A stretch of DNA of 6,995 nt from Desulfuromonadaceae bacterium. GTDB lineage: Bacteria > Desulfobacterota > Desulfuromonadia > Desulfuromonadales > Geopsychrobacteraceae. Positions 6,815-6,995 of the stretch are shown piece after piece; position 1 is the first letter of the stretch; the number at the start of each line of letters is the position of its first letter. The notes beneath the pieces are model-generated. The model was given only the letters and a program-made list of their open reading frames with translations. It was not told where the DNA came from and did no database searches. The stretch spans positions 1-6,995 of the forward strand of contig WTCI01000144.1 of the NCBI GenBank assembly GCA_013138655.1, written 5' to 3'. A program made the translations under genes and the position numbers.

Positions 6815-6859
6815 CTCCCCGGCAACCCCGCGTAAATATCAGCCGTAGCAGGCAGGGAT

Positions 6860-6865
6860 AAGGAG
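6860..6865 (+). promoter_or_regulatory. Ribosome binding site for the GTG-started second cheX-like gene
   Basis: AAGGAG lies 6 nt before GTG 6872. The same motif and spacing occur before the first cheX and nearly the same before the second cheY, which supports GTG as the true start. Confidence 0.75.
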
Positions 6866-6871
6866 AGACTC

Positions 6872-6995
6872 GTGGATCACGCACAACAAATCATCAACTC
6901 AACCCAGGAAATTTTCTCCAGTATGATCATGCTGGATGTCACCCCCGGGGAACCCTTCAGCCGCGAAAGAGAAATACTGCTGGACAGTATTTCCG
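6872..6995 (+). CDS. Second CheX-like chemotaxis phosphatase (3' partial)
   Basis: An open frame begins at GTG 6872, behind AAGGAG, and runs off the window after 41 full codons (MDHAQQIINSTQEIFSSMIM, then LDVTPGEPFS and on). A helix ending in IFSSM(x)ML followed by a V-TPGEP turn is the typical N-terminal beginning of CheX/CheC-family proteins. The catalytic E-x2-N helix would lie beyond the window, so activity cannot be judged. It follows the second cheY by 57 nt on the same strand, repeating the cheY-cheX order seen just upstream. The N-terminus is unlike that of the first CheX, so the pair is an old divergence rather than a recent tandem duplication. The family call rests on a short segment. 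Confidence 0.65.
   Translation, partial: MDHAQQIINSTQEIFSSMIMLDVTPGEPFSREREILLDSIS

Noticed and set aside
6815..6871. Possible transcription terminator after the second cheY
   Set aside because: No GC-rich stem followed by a T-run can be formed, and another che-type gene begins at once on the same strand.

Overview
This window is the interior of a compact, co-oriented (+ strand) chemotaxis operon. Every gene is on one strand, and the spacers run from a 4-nt overlap to 57 nt. The coding density, the moderately GC-rich codon use, and the combination of cheD, an HDOD gene and several small cheY/cheX genes suggest a Gram-negative deltaproteobacterium of the Desulfuromonas/Geobacter/Pelobacter type. 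That assignment is inferred from gene order and protein style and was not tested by any search.

Layout: a 5'-truncated cheA (the window opens one codon before the phospho-accepting histidine of its Hpt domain), then cheW, cheR, cheB, cheD, an HDOD-domain gene, a first cheY-like receiver gene, a first cheX-type CheY-P phosphatase gene, a second cheY, and the 5' end of a second cheX-like gene that starts with GTG and runs off the window. No methyl-accepting receptor, flagellar or pilus gene, mobile element, RNA gene or CRISPR array is visible. No convincing promoter or intrinsic terminator is visible either, so the transcript probably begins upstream and continues beyond the right edge.

How they work together: CheA (kinase) and CheW (coupler) sit on receptors. 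CheR methylates, CheB demethylates and deamidates, and CheD deamidates the receptors. The two single-domain receivers accept phosphate from CheA, and the CheX proteins dephosphorylate them. The HDOD protein is the non-canonical member. cheR through the first cheY are packed with overlaps or near-zero spacing and look translationally coupled, while the cheX/cheY genes downstream are separated by 23-57 nt and each has its own strong Shine-Dalgarno sequence.

The less ordinary points are: (1) a two-unit MshEN-like (type II secretion/PilB ATPase N-domain-like) repeat in CheA where the P2 domain normally lies; (2) an HDOD protein that keeps what looks like a full set of HD-type metal ligands; (3) an alternating cheY-cheX-cheY-cheX tail; (4) both CheYs lacking the aromatic switch residue of enteric CheY; and (5) an odd translation-initiation region in front of cheR. 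I see no clearly new biological system; the overall picture is a conventional, well-preserved chemosensory operon with a few lineage-specific features.
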